Positions 1-8,754 of a stretch of 64,000 nucleotides of DNA are shown here, one piece after another. Source of the DNA: G965267335 sp965267335 (GTDB taxonomy: Bacteria; Bacteroidota; Bacteroidia; Cytophagales; JAAEPT01); assembly GCA_965267335.1 (NCBI GenBank), contig OZ253953.1:1984001-2048000 (forward strand). Direction: 5' to 3'. The translations under genes were made by a program, and so were the position numbers. Within the stretch, counting starts at the first letter, position 1. Each line of letters begins with the position of its first letter. The notes beneath the pieces are model-generated. The model saw only the letters and a list, made by a program, of their open reading frames with translations, did no database searches and was not told the origin of the DNA.

Positions 1-3000
1 GCGGTAACAATAACCGTCAACTCCATCCCCACCATCACCGCCATCAGCAACGATGGCCCGGCATGTGAGGGAGGTACGATTACGTTGTCAGTGACAGTGA
101 GTGGCAGCCCGACCTTCAGCTGGACGGGTCCCAACAGTTATACATCATCCACAGAAGACCCTACAGTAACGACCAGCGCGACCTCCGCGATGGCAGGAAC
201 CTACACGGTAACAACTACAGAAAACGGCTGTACTGATACAGACCAAACAACAGTTACCGTCACCCCACTACCAAGTGGTTCAGGAAGCATTAGCCCGACC
301 GCAGCCGTATGCGAAGGAACGACAGAGACCTATACGATCAGTGGTATATCAGATGCGACCAGCTATACCTGGTCAGCAGACAATGGAGCGACAACGACAG
401 GAAGTACAAGCACCAGTGAAGACATAACCGCAGGTAGCACCGACTTTACCATCACGGTGACCCCGGAGAACAGCTGTGGCACGAGCACCCCGATTACACA
501 GAACATCACGGTGAACGGAAACACCGGAGCAGCAGGGAGTATAACAGGGACGACCAGTATCTGTGACAATCAGAGCAATGAAGGCTTTAGCATCGCATCA
601 GTGACAAACGCTACAAGCTATACGTGGACAGTAACCGGAGATGGCAGCATCACCAGTGGCCAGGGAACAACAAATATCACAGTAGACTTCGGAACGATGT
701 CGAGCTATACAATAGAAGTGACCCCTAGTGGCTTATGCGGAGATGGTGCGCCAAGTCAACTGGTAGTAAACAATACAGGATCGGTAGCCGCAGCAATTAG
801 CATCAGCCAAAACCCCGATCCGGTGTGTTCAGGATCAGATGCAGATATAGTAGCCAATGTAACCGGAGGTGGAGCAACCCCTACGATAGAGTGGTGGGTA
901 GATGGCGTACTGGAAGCAACCAACAACAATACGACCTATACGCTGAGCAGCCCGACAGGTACAGAAAGCGTAGAAGCAATACTTACGAACTCGAGTTTGG
1001 CCTGTGCAACAGGTATCCCGGTTACCTCAAACACACTGGGAGTAAATGTAGAAGCACAACCGACAGCAGATATTACCGACCCATCGGGAACAAGCAAAAC
1101 GATCAATACCACGAGCACAACCCTGACGGCAGCAGGAATAGGAGCAGGAGAGAGTGGAATGTGGAGTAAGCCAAATGCAGGCGACCAAGGAAACCTGGTA
1201 GCCCCGTTGAATACCACCACAGTGACATTACAGGATTTAAATAGCTTCGAAAGTGGAATAGGAGACGGCACAACAGAGATATGCTGGACAGTAAGCACAG
1301 CAACAGGAGCGTGCCCTGATGCACAGGAATGTGTGAATGTTATCCGTCAGGATGTAAGTGTACCAAACGTCCGTCCGTACAGTGATACGATCTGTGAGTC
1401 TAATCTACCCCATGCGAATATTCCCGGAGATCCGGCCCCGAATACAGGAGCAGGAGAGACAGGAACATGGAGTGGAGTAGGAGGTGCCCCATTTACACAG
1501 GTAGGCGATGACCTTCAGCCAGACATCATCACATCAGGAGTGTATCAGTATGTGTATACGATAGAAAACTCAGGCCTGGGAGTGACGAACAGAGATACAG
1601 TAACCTTACAGGTAGATGCAAGCCCTGGTACCGCAGACGCAGGTAGCAACCAAAGCATCTGTGCGACCAATTATACATTAACAGGAACGACCCCAACGAC
1701 AGGTACCGGATTGTGGACAGGAAGTGGAGTAACATTCGATGATGCGAGTAGCCCAACGGCAACAGTATCAGGATTGAGCACAGGAGTGAATACCCTGACG
1801 TGGACGGTAAGCAATGGAGTATGTCCTGCAGATGTATCCACGGTAGACATCACCGTATCAGGATCGGTGACTTCACCAGATGCAGGCACGTACCCGGCAT
1901 TGTGTGAAACACAGACAAGCCTGTCACTGAATGCGAATAGTCCCGGCTCAGGAGAGACAGGTACCTGGAGTGTGAGTGGCCCTGGAACGATAACAGATGT
2001 AAACAACCCGAATGCGACACTCACGATCACAGGTGCTGGTACAATAGATATTACCTGGACGATTAGCAATGGAGTGTGTAGTCCCGATCCGTTCAACAGT
2101 ACAAGCATCACAGTAGAGTCAGCCCCTGATGTAGCGGTAGCAGGCTCTGACAGTACGATATGCGGAGACAACATTACGTTATATGCAAATACCCCATCCC
2201 CAGGCACAGGAATGTGGACACAGGCAGGAGGATCAGGAACAGGTACAATCACCAGCCCTACGAGTCCTACGAGTACAGTGACAGGTATTAGCGGAACGAT
2301 TATTCTGGAGTGGGAAGTAACCAATGGCAGTGCGTGTAGCAGTAATACCGACCAGGTAGAGATTACCTCAACCGGCATAGTAACCCCGACAGTAGATATC
2401 GCAGTAGACAATAACCCGATCTGTATCGGAGACATTCCAACCTTCACTGCCAGTCCGACAAACGAAGGCTCAAGCCCTACGTACAACTGGTATTTGGATG
2501 GAGTACTCCAACAGAGTTCATCAAGTACGACATATAACCCCGGGATACTGTTCGACAACCAACAAGTGTATGTTGAATTAGAGAGTAGCCTGAGCTGTGC
2601 GGTACCGACCACAGCCCAAAGTACAACGATCACAATGGATGTAGAGAATACCCCCAATCCATCATTGTCTACACCATCAGCGATCTGTGAAGATGGTCAG
2701 ACAACGATTACAGCTTCTCCGACCAGCGGAACAAGCACACTGACCTGGTTCTTAGATGGAGTACAACGCCCTGAGACAGGCACAAGTGTAACGATAGATG
2801 GAACAGAAGACGCAGGCACATGGACAGTGGAAGAAGACAATGGAGTATGTCCGGCAGCGACCTCTACGGGAGTGACCGCACAGGTGGACAATATACCAGG
2901 AGTATATGCAGGAACAGACCAGACCTTCTTTTTGGGTAATAGCATAACGATAGATGGAAGCACAACATCGACCAGTGGTACTATTAGTTGGAATCCAAAT

Positions 3001-3396
3001 ACAGAGCTGACCAATGAGACAACAGCAACCCCGGTCTTCACACCTACGACAGGAACAATTTATACGCTGGAGATGACGGTGACAGATGGAGCGTGTACAG
3101 CCACAGATGAGGTAGTGATCACAGTGAGAGAGCCGATCAAGATACCGAATGTATTTACTCCAAATGGAGACAATGAGAACGAAGTATGGGAGATCAGTGG
3201 CTTGACAAGCTATCCGTCTGCTACACTGGAAGTATTCAACAGATGGGGGACACCGGTATACAAAGACACAGGAATCATCACTCCTTGGGATGGAATGAGA
3301 TCAGGAGAGGAGATGCCGGTAGCGACCTACTACTTCATATTAACATTGACCGCTGATGATGAGCCGATTACAGGATCAGTGACGCTAGTGAGGTAG
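1..3396 (+). CDS. T9SS type B surface protein with Ig/PKD-like repeats (5' end outside window)
   Basis: The frame is open from base 1 to the TAG at 3394-3396, so this is the C-terminal 1,131 residues of a larger protein. The visible part is a chain of roughly 80-100-residue Ig/PKD-like modules, rich in Thr, Ser and Gly, with recurring 'CxGD', 'YxWT' and 'GTGxWT' signatures. The last 86 residues are a gliding-associated type B T9SS sorting domain: 'IPNVFTPNGDN', then 'VFNRWGTPVY', 'PWDG' and a terminal 'VTLVR'. Proteins with this ending are normally exported by T9SS and kept at the cell surface or released, often needing a PorP/SprF partner. Codon choice is unusual: frequent ACG/ACA, AGC, GTA and GGA and visibly higher GC than the next gene. 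No catalytic domain is visible in the part present. An adhesin or matrix role is inference. Confidence 0.9.
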   Translation, partial: AVTITVNSIPTITAISNDGPACEGGTITLSVTVSGSPTFSWTGPNSYTSSTEDPTVTTSATSAMAGTYTVTTTENGCTDTDQTTVTVTPLPSGSGSISPTAAVCEGTTETYTISGISDATSYTWSADNGATTTGSTSTSEDITAGSTDFTITVTPENSCGTSTPITQNITVNGNTGAAGSITGTTSICDNQSNEGFSIASVTNATSYTWTVTGDGSITSGQGTTNITVDFGTMSSYTIEVTPSGLCGDGAPSQLVVNNTGSVAAAISISQNPDPVCSGSDADIVANVTGGGATPTIEWWVDGVLEATNNNTTYTLSSPTGTESVEAILTNSSLACATGIPVTSNTLGVNVEAQPTADITDPSGTSKTINTTSTTLTAAGIGAGESGMWSKPNAGDQGNLVAPLNTTTVTLQDLNSFESGIGDGTTEICWTVSTATGACPDAQECVNVIRQDVSVPNVRPYSDTICESNLPHANIPGDPAPNTGAGETGTWSGVGGAPFTQVGDDLQPDIITSGVYQYVYTIENSGLGVTNRDTVTLQVDASPGTADAGSNQSICATNYTLTGTTPTTGTGLWTGSGVTFDDASSPTATVSGLSTGVNTLTWTVSNGVCPADVSTVDITVSGSVTSPDAGTYPALCETQTSLSLNANSPGSGETGTWSVSGPGTITDVNNPNATLTITGAGTIDITWTISNGVCSPDPFNSTSITVESAPDVAVAGSDSTICGDNITLYANTPSPGTGMWTQAGGSGTGTITSPTSPTSTVTGISGTIILEWEVTNGSACSSNTDQVEITSTGIVTPTVDIAVDNNPICIGDIPTFTASPTNEGSSPTYNWYLDGVLQQSSSSTTYNPGILFDNQQVYVELESSLSCAVPTTAQSTTITMDVENTPNPSLSTPSAICEDGQTTITASPTSGTSTLTWFLDGVQRPETGTSVTIDGTEDAGTWTVEEDNGVCPAATSTGVTAQVDNIPGVYAGTDQTFFLGNSITIDGSTTSTSGTISWNPNTELTNETTATPVFTPTTGTIYTLEMTVTDGACTATDEVVITVREPIKIPNVFTPNGDNENEVWEISGLTSYPSATLEVFNRWGTPVYKDTGIITPWDGMRSGEEMPVATYYFILTLTADDEPITGSVTLVR

Positions 3397-3407
3397 GGTA
3401 AAGAAGT

Positions 3408-3467
3408 AAGACTTAAGACAAAAGACTTAAGACTTAAGAAATAAGACCATCTTGAAGCTTAAGTCTT
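3408..3467. repeat. Degenerate 'agactta' heptamer repeats with an inverted copy
   Basis: Just after the stop of the type B protein, the 10-mer AAGACTTAAG occurs at 3408-3417, 3422-3431 and 3429-3438. Its reverse complement CTTAAGTCTT occurs at 3458-3467, so the transcript could fold back on itself. The unit reads as a loose 7-bp repeat. I believe similar heptamer runs occur between genes in other Bacteroidota, but that is from memory and unchecked. It could be a transcript end, a slippage remnant or a dispersed repeat. Confidence 0.55.
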
Positions 3468-3540
3468 GCATCTTATTTTCTGAATCAGAAAAGCTGTTGT
3501 ATTCGCTATTGTAAGGAATCAAAAATTTAGGTTATAAAAC

Positions 3541-3634
3541 TTAGGAAAGTACTTTTTCTCGTATCCCGAAAGGGAAACTAATCGTGAGTATGGCAGGCCA
3601 TTTTATGAATCATATAAAATGGCTTTGCTTTTTT
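3541..3634 (+). ncRNA. Possible structured RNA ending in an intrinsic terminator
   Basis: The stretch holds a CCC-GAAA-GGG hairpin (GNRA tetraloop, 3565-3574), a loosely pairable CTC/GAG flank, and then a strong terminator at 3597-3634. The sequence is more GC-rich than its surroundings. It lies about 150 bases after the upstream stop and about 100 bases before the next gene. It may be a short independent RNA, an attenuated leader of the gene at 3727, or simply the 3' UTR of the upstream gene. I could not match it to any riboswitch consensus I know. Confidence 0.25.
3597..3634 (+). terminator. Intrinsic terminator
   Basis: A perfect 10-bp stem, GCCATTTTAT (3597-3606) with ATAAAATGGC (3614-3623), has a 7-base loop and is followed by TTTGCTTTTTT. 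It separates the type B protein gene from the GloVer-repeat gene. Confidence 0.7.
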
Positions 3635-3726
3635 GGGATGGTAAGATTTACGAAAAACACCTAATCAAATTTATGAATAGTTACTAGCGGACTTTAAAGG
3701 TATAACAGAATCAAAGGATCGTTAAG

Positions 3727-6477
3727 GTGCGTATCATTATGATAACCAAATTAAAAGCTATGACGAGAATACGTACAATTTTAACCCTTACATCTTTTTT
3801 TGTTATATCGGGCGTATATGCCCAACTGAAGCTGTTAGCCACAACCTCAGGAGGTGGTGTTAATGGCAACGGCTCACTTTTTACTTATAATGTAGATGCA
3901 AACGAAGCAAATGCCGATTCTGTTTTCTGGCAAGAAATAGAAGGTAATAATCCGCATCAGGAATTAACTGATGGGGAGAATGGAAAAATTTATGGAGTAA
4001 CTGTATATGGAGGTTCCGGAGGTAATGGTGTTTTGTTTAGTATTGATACTGCCAGTCATGAGTATGAAATATTAATAAACTTTGATAATAGTTCGGCACA
4101 AGGAGGTTCACCCAATGGAGGCCTGGTATTGATAGGAGGTAAACTTTACGGCACCACAAGAACTGGTGGTACTAACTCAAAGGGAATATTGTATTCCTAT
4201 GAAATTGCGACTTCCAACTTTGTTAAACTATATGATTTTGCAACTTCAACAGGGTCCAGTCCTTATTCCGGAGTTATTGAAGCTTCAAATGGCAAATTAT
4301 ATGGAACTACCCTAACCGGAGGTGGAGGCCCTTCCAGTGGAGATGGTTGTATTTATGAGTATGACATCAATACTTCAACCTATACGATGGTCGCAACTTT
4401 TTCTGAAAATTCTGCTAAGTGGCCTCGGGCTTCGCTTGTTGAGGCCAGTGATGGTAAGTTTTATGGCGTAGCATCAGATGGGACAAACGGTGTCGGTTAT
4501 ATATTTTCTTATGATGCTACAATGGATACTCTCACGGTCCTGGAAGGTTTTAGTACTACAATTGCGGATAACCCAAGTTTTGCATTGATACAGGCATCTG
4601 ATAATAATTTGTACGGACTATCTTTTTATGGTGGATCAACCAATGATGGAACAATCTATGGTTATAATATGACCACAGAGTCTTTGTTTCATGTTATGGA
4701 TTTTACCGGAAATTCGACTGGTGAAAATGCTACAGGTGTATTGTTCGAAGGTGACGGACAAAGATTATATGGAGTCACAGATAATGGAGGGGGGAACTTT
4801 TGGGGAGCCCTGTTCTACTACGACCTAAGCAATTCGACATACAACATTGTTTATGATTTTGATGAGGACCTGGGAAGAACACCATCAAGTGGTTTGATCA
4901 ACCTCAATGGTAAATTTTATGGTGTCACATCAGATGGAGGAGCAGGTCAGGACGGGGTTGTATATAGTTTTGATACAACGACAACAGATTATGAAGTTCT
5001 TGTGCATATGGGAGCTACGGCTGGTAACTTCCCTAACTCCCAACCAACGTTGTACAGTGGATCGATTTATTATGGAATGGCCCGGGGTGGATCTAACGGA
5101 AATGGAGTCATTTACGGTTATGACGTAAGCACAGGAGAGTATAATGTCATACACAATTTCAATGGTGATGATGGAGACAATCCTTTTGGACGAATGCTTT
5201 TGGCAAGTGATGGGGTAATGTATGGATTGACCTTCTCGGGAGGAGCTAATAATGTTGGTGTGATTTTTAGTTTTGACCCTACGGATTCTAGCTTCACAAA
5301 GCTTCAAGACTTGAGTTTGTCAACAGGTTCGGCTGGTGCTAATGAATTTATTGAGTTAGGCGATGGAAAATTATATACAACCACCGTGGGAGGCGGGGCT
5401 AATGGTGTTGGTGCTATTATCAGTTATGATCCTGTAAGTGATATTCTAAGTACGGTACATAGTTTTGTAGATGACGGAACGGGTAAAACTCCTCGAGGAG
5501 CACTAATCGAAGCTAGTGATGGATTGTTGTATGGTACTACTTCAGCAGGGGGCATCAATGATAGAGGAACGATATTTAGCTACAATTTGGGTACATCCAC
5601 TCACACCAAGTTACACGACTTTGAAAATGATATGGGACAGGTTCCTTACACCCAAATGATTGAAGCTAATGGAATGCTTTACGGAACTGCAGGTGGGTTG
5701 AACTTCTTTGATTTTGAAGCAGGTGTTTTATTTGGGTTTGATATTAGCGCTTCCACATATGAAGTAGTTTATGATTTTTCAACTTCAGGGAGTACATCTG
5801 GTAGTGGAAGGCTCTTGTTGGCTAGTGACGGAAATATTTATGGTATGTTAGGTAACAAGATATTCTCATTAGATACAGCTACTCATGTCTTTACCGAAAT
5901 TTACACGATGACAGGTGATATTGGAAGTGGTCCTGCAGAAGCTGGTTTGATAGAAGTAAGTTGTGATTTACCAGTAGCCACTACATTCTCAACCAGTACT
6001 ACAACAGTTTGTACAGGTCAATCGGGTGTTAGCTATGTTGTAGATAACTCTCAAGGTAATACATACTCCTGGTCATACGATGGGGCCGGAGCAACAATTA
6101 CTGAGGCTAATCATATGGCGAGTATTGATTATGGAAGCTCTGCCACATCAGGTAATCTTACAGTTGATGCTACAAACTCGTGTGGTAGTTTGAACTCCGC
6201 TGCTTCTGAAGCTATTACTGTTACTGTTTGTACAGGAATTGATGAAGAGTACTTGAGTGTTGTTAAAGTATATCCTAACCCTTCTCAAGGGACTATCACC
6301 ATATACTCGGATCATAGTGGTGCTTTAGTTATACAATCAATTACCGGGGCACAAGTTCATAATAAAGAAATTACAGGAGGGGAGTCCTATACGATCAACT
6401 CTCTGAAATCCGGTGTATATATTGTCTCCATCAAGACAGATGCAGGAATTTCAACCGCTAAGATTATAGTAGAATAA
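3727..6477 (+). CDS. GloVer-repeat protein with T9SS type A sorting domain
   Basis: Up to 916 residues. The body is a long series of ~45-50-residue repeats of the form 'LYGxTxxGGxxxxGxIFxYD...', which is the Gloeo/Verrucomicrobia (GloVer, TIGR03803-type) repeat and predicts a kelch-like beta-propeller or solenoid. A PKD-like segment follows at about residues 755-835 ('CTGQSGVSYVVDNS'). The C-terminus is a type A T9SS domain ('VKVYPNPSQG' ... 'LKSGVYIVSIKTD' ... 'KIIVE'). The first possible start is GTG at 3727. ATG at 3739 or 3760 is also possible, and the one at 3760 gives the cleanest signal peptide (a TRIRT basic start, then a hydrophobic run ending VYA). Export to the cell surface is well supported; what the propeller binds is not visible. 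A strong terminator follows. Confidence 0.88.
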   Translation: MRIIMITKLKAMTRIRTILTLTSFFVISGVYAQLKLLATTSGGGVNGNGSLFTYNVDANEANADSVFWQEIEGNNPHQELTDGENGKIYGVTVYGGSGGNGVLFSIDTASHEYEILINFDNSSAQGGSPNGGLVLIGGKLYGTTRTGGTNSKGILYSYEIATSNFVKLYDFATSTGSSPYSGVIEASNGKLYGTTLTGGGGPSSGDGCIYEYDINTSTYTMVATFSENSAKWPRASLVEASDGKFYGVASDGTNGVGYIFSYDATMDTLTVLEGFSTTIADNPSFALIQASDNNLYGLSFYGGSTNDGTIYGYNMTTESLFHVMDFTGNSTGENATGVLFEGDGQRLYGVTDNGGGNFWGALFYYDLSNSTYNIVYDFDEDLGRTPSSGLINLNGKFYGVTSDGGAGQDGVVYSFDTTTTDYEVLVHMGATAGNFPNSQPTLYSGSIYYGMARGGSNGNGVIYGYDVSTGEYNVIHNFNGDDGDNPFGRMLLASDGVMYGLTFSGGANNVGVIFSFDPTDSSFTKLQDLSLSTGSAGANEFIELGDGKLYTTTVGGGANGVGAIISYDPVSDILSTVHSFVDDGTGKTPRGALIEASDGLLYGTTSAGGINDRGTIFSYNLGTSTHTKLHDFENDMGQVPYTQMIEANGMLYGTAGGLNFFDFEAGVLFGFDISASTYEVVYDFSTSGSTSGSGRLLLASDGNIYGMLGNKIFSLDTATHVFTEIYTMTGDIGSGPAEAGLIEVSCDLPVATTFSTSTTTVCTGQSGVSYVVDNSQGNTYSWSYDGAGATITEANHMASIDYGSSATSGNLTVDATNSCGSLNSAASEAITVTVCTGIDEEYLSVVKVYPNPSQGTITIYSDHSGALVIQSITGAQVHNKEITGGESYTINSLKSGVYIVSIKTDAGISTAKIIVE

Positions 6478-6497
6478 TTTGTTTTAAACAATCATTT

Positions 6498-6529
6498 AAA
6501 AGGTCATCCCAATTGGATGACCTTTTTTT
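6498..6529 (+). terminator. Intrinsic terminator
   Basis: Stem AAGGTCATCC (6500-6509) with GGATGACCTT (6515-6524), a 5-base loop and a run of seven T. It closes the GloVer-repeat transcript 23 bases after its stop. Confidence 0.9.
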
Positions 6530-6619
6530 GTTACCAGTGTTATAATACGAATATGGAAGTTGCATGGAATCTTCAATTTGAAAATTCTTAGTTTTGTTCA
6601 GTTCTTACTTTTTATTCTC

Positions 6620-7678
6620 ATGAAATACCTGCCTTTTTTATTGATTTTGATAGTGCCTCCTTTAAGTGCGCAGAAAAGTACTCCTGACAATTCGTTTACT
6701 ACAAAATATTCCAAATATGTTCAAAGTGAAATGAATCAAAGCACAGACTCGCTGAATCCGGGGGATGAACAGAATAGACATTCTCTAACAGGGGCCAATA
6801 ACGACACACTTGGTGGTTTAAGTAAATGCAGGGTTTTTGGAACAAGGGGCAAGGTTTACTACAGAAAGAATGAGGGACAATGGCAGGATATATTTGAGTG
6901 GGAGGAGGTTCCCGAGAAGTGTGATATTAAGTTAGAGGGTGAGTATGCTTACCTCTCAGTAATAAGAGAATCAAAGCGACAAGTTAAAATAATTGAATTT
7001 GACTCAGTTGGAATTTATAGTGAGGGGCTAATTGCAGAACTGTTTGACAAAGCTGTAGTATTACCAAATACAGGTTATTCATTGTATTTAGATCCCTCTT
7101 TAATCCGAGCAACATATTCACATAGGCAAGATCCTATGAAGTCTTTTGTTGGACTGTATCCAAATATTCAATCGGATGAGCACAATGGTTTTCCAAGAAT
7201 GGGTCAGGAAGACGGGTTTTATTTTCGATGGAATGGCAAAGTCGGACACACAAGTACTGAATATCCCAAATTGGAAATAGTAACTCTGGAAGAACAAAAA
7301 GTCTTACAACGATCTGTTCATTCTTTGAATAACAATAGGCTTTTGTCGGGTTCACAGCTTTTAACAGATCAGGCCTATCTAGTGAGAGTGTTGGTAAAAG
7401 TGAAAGAACAAAACAGTAAAAAAGCTATATCAGAGACTGAATTGATCCCGTCTTTTCTTTTAAGGGTTGATGAAGTTGATGAATATGTGGTACAGCAGAG
7501 GGACTTGATGTTAGCAGGAGATGGTTTAGCTTGTAAAGTGTATGCTATCCTATATTGCCTTGAAATCGATCATTTCATGATGGCGCAGCAGATACTGGAT
7601 TCCTTACCTAAACTATATACCTATTACGGGTATAAGGAAATATACCAGAACCTAAAAAGCTACTTTCTTCTGGATTAG
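6620..7678 (+). CDS. Exported protein of unknown function
   Basis: About 352 residues from ATG 6620. The frame extends back to 6560, but 6620 gives a clean signal peptide (MKYLPFLLILIVPPLSAQ). After cleavage comes a low-complexity polar linker. A segment around residues 70-130 ('CRVFGTRGKVYYRKNEGQW') loosely resembles a FecR-type beta domain, and the C-terminal ~50 residues are helical and could form one TPR-like hairpin. No catalytic motif is seen. The stop TAG at 7676-7678 overlaps the reverse-strand stop of the next gene, so the two converge with no space between them. The FecR-like assignment is weak. Confidence 0.75.
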   Translation: MKYLPFLLILIVPPLSAQKSTPDNSFTTKYSKYVQSEMNQSTDSLNPGDEQNRHSLTGANNDTLGGLSKCRVFGTRGKVYYRKNEGQWQDIFEWEEVPEKCDIKLEGEYAYLSVIRESKRQVKIIEFDSVGIYSEGLIAELFDKAVVLPNTGYSLYLDPSLIRATYSHRQDPMKSFVGLYPNIQSDEHNGFPRMGQEDGFYFRWNGKVGHTSTEYPKLEIVTLEEQKVLQRSVHSLNNNRLLSGSQLLTDQAYLVRVLVKVKEQNSKKAISETELIPSFLLRVDEVDEYVVQQRDLMLAGDGLACKVYAILYCLEIDHFMMAQQILDSLPKLYTYYGYKEIYQNLKSYFLLD

Positions 7679-8421
7679 CCGTTCGGATTAATCAGGCATA
7701 CAAGTCCAATCTGAAAATTCATCATGATGGGTGTCATGTTGCGTTTTAGGTCAGTTACGCTGGCATTGATAGTTGATCCGTTATTCTCATTAATCGTTTC
7801 TGTCTGAATAAATTCCTGATTACTGGCGATGGTATATAAAGAGCCGTTCAAAGCAATGTATTGATTGAATAGTATTTTGAGCTCCAGCCCACCACCATAA
7901 GCAATGCCCTTTGACTCTCCTTTTTCCAGAACTCTTTGTTCTGTAGAGCTGCCTTCAGACCTTTGATAAACATATGATGGACTCTCAATTGAGGTCATGC
8001 CCAGGTAACCTACTAACCCAAATTGTACCTTTTCATTACCCAATCTATATCTCGGATTTAAAAACAAACTATAGCCATTCCAATCGGAAGCACCTTCCTG
8101 TGTTATAATGGTATTAGCCCCATTATATTCAATTTTGTTGTAGCTTGAAATTTCATTGGAGTGATTGAATGAATTAAAACTGGCACCTATTCCGAAATTC
8201 CCTTTGAAATAATAACCTGCACCAAAATCGTAGGAAAAGCCACCATTGGCATTGCCTTTCTGGCCATTGTAAGGACCTGAGCTTCCGTAGCCAAACATAC
8301 CGGTGCTACCACCAATTCGTACATAGCCATATATGTCGGTTGGTAAGCTGCTCTGTGCCACCAGGTGTGATGAAATGAATGTAAATAAGATCAGAATGCT
8401 GTAGAATGTTCGGTTAATCAT
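7675..8421 (-). CDS. Outer-membrane beta-barrel protein (porin-like fold)
   Basis: 248 residues with an N-terminal signal peptide ending 'SHLVAQ'. The rest alternates hydrophobic and polar residues with many Gly and aromatics ('GYVRIGGSTGMFGYG', 'FGAGYYFKGNFGIGASF', 'FQIGLVCLIN'), as in the 8-10-strand outer-membrane barrels common in Bacteroidota. It probably sits in the outer membrane; no ligand can be assigned. It is transcribed away from the chitinase gene. Confidence 0.75.
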   Translation of the reverse strand: MINRTFYSILILFTFISSHLVAQSSLPTDIYGYVRIGGSTGMFGYGSSGPYNGQKGNANGGFSYDFGAGYYFKGNFGIGASFNSFNHSNEISSYNKIEYNGANTIITQEGASDWNGYSLFLNPRYRLGNEKVQFGLVGYLGMTSIESPSYVYQRSEGSSTEQRVLEKGESKGIAYGGGLELKILFNQYIALNGSLYTIASNQEFIQTETINENNGSTINASVTDLKRNMTPIMMNFQIGLVCLINPNG

Positions 8422-8754
8422 AGCTGTATGAATTCGTAATAAATATAAATACGACCTCAGTGTTCAATGGTTCTGTTCGGCTAATATTAAAAGAATTGGC
8501 TGGGAAAAGATAAAACCTTAATACCAGCCTCACGTAACAATATCTTATTGGTACTAAACCGTTATTTTGATTCATTAATCTGTCTGTATGAGCTTTGAGT
8601 GGCTTTATTCGCTTAGCTATTTGGGAATTATGTGTTAGCTTTAAATGTCGATGATGAAATAATTTGCATGAATTAAATCCCTTTTTAAGTATAGATTAAA
8701 GAATCTTATTTATTATAGAATAACGGACTTAGAAATTCGAAAAAGAGTTAAAAT
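8422..8754. other. Divergent intergenic region
   Basis: 333 bases of AT-rich DNA between divergent genes for a barrel protein (reverse) and the GH18 enzyme (forward). It must hold both promoters. I found only near-misses to the Bacteroidota -7 box TAnnTTTG (for example TAATTTG near 8660) and no clear repeat or small gene. Confidence 0.4.

Noticed and set aside
1671..2657. 328-codon reverse frame opposite the type B protein
   Set aside because: It is antisense to a strongly coding forward frame with a recognisable sorting domain, lacks any family pattern, and arises from the biased, stop-poor codon use of that gene.
3541..3600. c-di-GMP or cobalamin riboswitch
   Set aside because: The CCCGAAAGGG hairpin recalls these elements, but the conserved core sequences (for example GCAAAGCC) are missing.
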